From: Mermis nigrescens
Taxonomy: Eukaryota; Nematoda; Enoplea; Mermithida; Mermithidae
DNA: 64,000 nt
Reading direction: 5' to 3'
Assembly (NCBI GenBank): GCA_036768485.1
Contig: JAVLUZ010000731.1
Coordinates: 164,001-228,000 of the forward strand
This document shows positions 63,501-64,000 of the stretch, in pieces. Below the pieces are notes generated by a model. The model was not told the origin of the DNA and searched no databases. It saw only the letters and a list, made by a program, of their open reading frames with translations. Position numbers and translations under genes: made by a program. How positions within the stretch are numbered: the first letter of the stretch is position 1; every line of letters begins with the position of its first letter.

Positions 63501-64000
63501 AGCTTACTGCAGATCGAGGCCTTGCGCGGATTCTAAAAAAAACAAAACAAGGCTTTTTAGAAGAATTCGTGTTTCACAGTCTACATACATTTAATTTCAT
63601 CAAGCGTTTAATCTGAATGAAAAATTTCTATTCAGCATTTGTCTTACTGTAGGGCTAGAACCAGTTATTGTAAAAATCTAGATGTGTCCTATTATAGTTG
63701 AAGAAGGGAGACATACGTTGGGAGTACCTAAGTATATTACAGGTACGCGCTAAGGCGCTAACCCATGATTTTAAACTCCTACAATGAAATGTATATGTTT
63801 TATTCCTATAAGTCAACGCAGCTGTAATTTCAGCCCTAAACTCATCTACATTTGCCTATTTAAAGTAAACTGATATGATTTAATGGCACACACATGTCTT
63901 TTAATGTAGAAAAAGAAAAACAAGAGAAAAATGTTAATAAAATTCGAAATAATAAGAAAAAGGAAGAATTTAGGGGAACAAATAAAGCAAATATGTCCAA
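63501..64000. other. No gene found; repeat flank
   Basis: AAGTATATTACAGGTACGCG at 63730 matches AAGTATATTATAGGTACGCG at 32321, so a composite repeat extends past the tandem units. Nothing else recognised. Confidence 0.4.

Overview
The window is nuclear DNA of an animal, most likely an arthropod or another ecdysozoan. Two host genes are split into many short exons with GT/AG boundaries, introns of up to 8 kb are packed with AT-rich repeats, and a Polinton/Maverick (adintovirus-like) integrated DNA virus occupies the left end. No bacterial or phage signal is present.

Region 1 (1-8.7 kb) is viral. Reading on the minus strand from about 3.5 kb leftward are an integrase (one frameshift, one stop), an intact FtsK/HerA-type packaging ATPase, a small protein with a hydrophobic tail, a conserved Polinton protein of unknown role, a glycine-rich minor-virion-like protein, and the start of a double-jelly-roll major capsid protein cut by the window edge. 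Divergent from the integrase is an intact 146-aa TATA-binding-protein homologue with two repeats and all four DNA-intercalating phenylalanines. Most of these genes carry a shared TATA element (consensus near AAAGTCTATAAATAC) 30-35 bp before the ATG, and seven more copies form an array at 6.62-6.81 kb. A virus-encoded TBP together with a uniform strong TATA promoter set suggests a dedicated transcription-initiation system; this is the main candidate for something undescribed. A protein-primed DNA polymerase remnant (4.97-6.5 kb) lies beyond a 620-bp palindrome. A second, much more decayed Polinton remnant (integrase with chromodomain, polymerase N-terminus) follows at 7.4-8.7 kb.

Region 2 (15.0-35.8 kb, minus strand) is a secreted astacin metalloprotease. 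I located nine exons: signal peptide, two tandem homologous pro-region exons, and five catalytic exons plus the terminal exon. At least one pro-region exon is missing from my model.

Region 3 (36.5-50 kb) holds no convincing gene. It contains a ~330-bp satellite, minisatellites, a large fold-back structure with mirrored minisatellites, and palindromic GAACTTAGTTC arrays.

Region 4 (51.8-58.9 kb, minus strand) is the 3' part of an ABCD1/2-type peroxisomal ABC half-transporter: five exons encode the whole nucleotide-binding domain. The membrane-domain exons were not found and probably lie beyond 58.9 kb.

Throughout 9-64 kb, two dispersed short repeat families recur: family A (~250 bp, ends resembling CCACACCTGGGCGTGG) and family B (carrying a GGCGCTTCGCGCC hairpin). 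Fold-back/MITE elements and tRNA-like sequences are also present. All calls come from reading the sequence; no searches were run.
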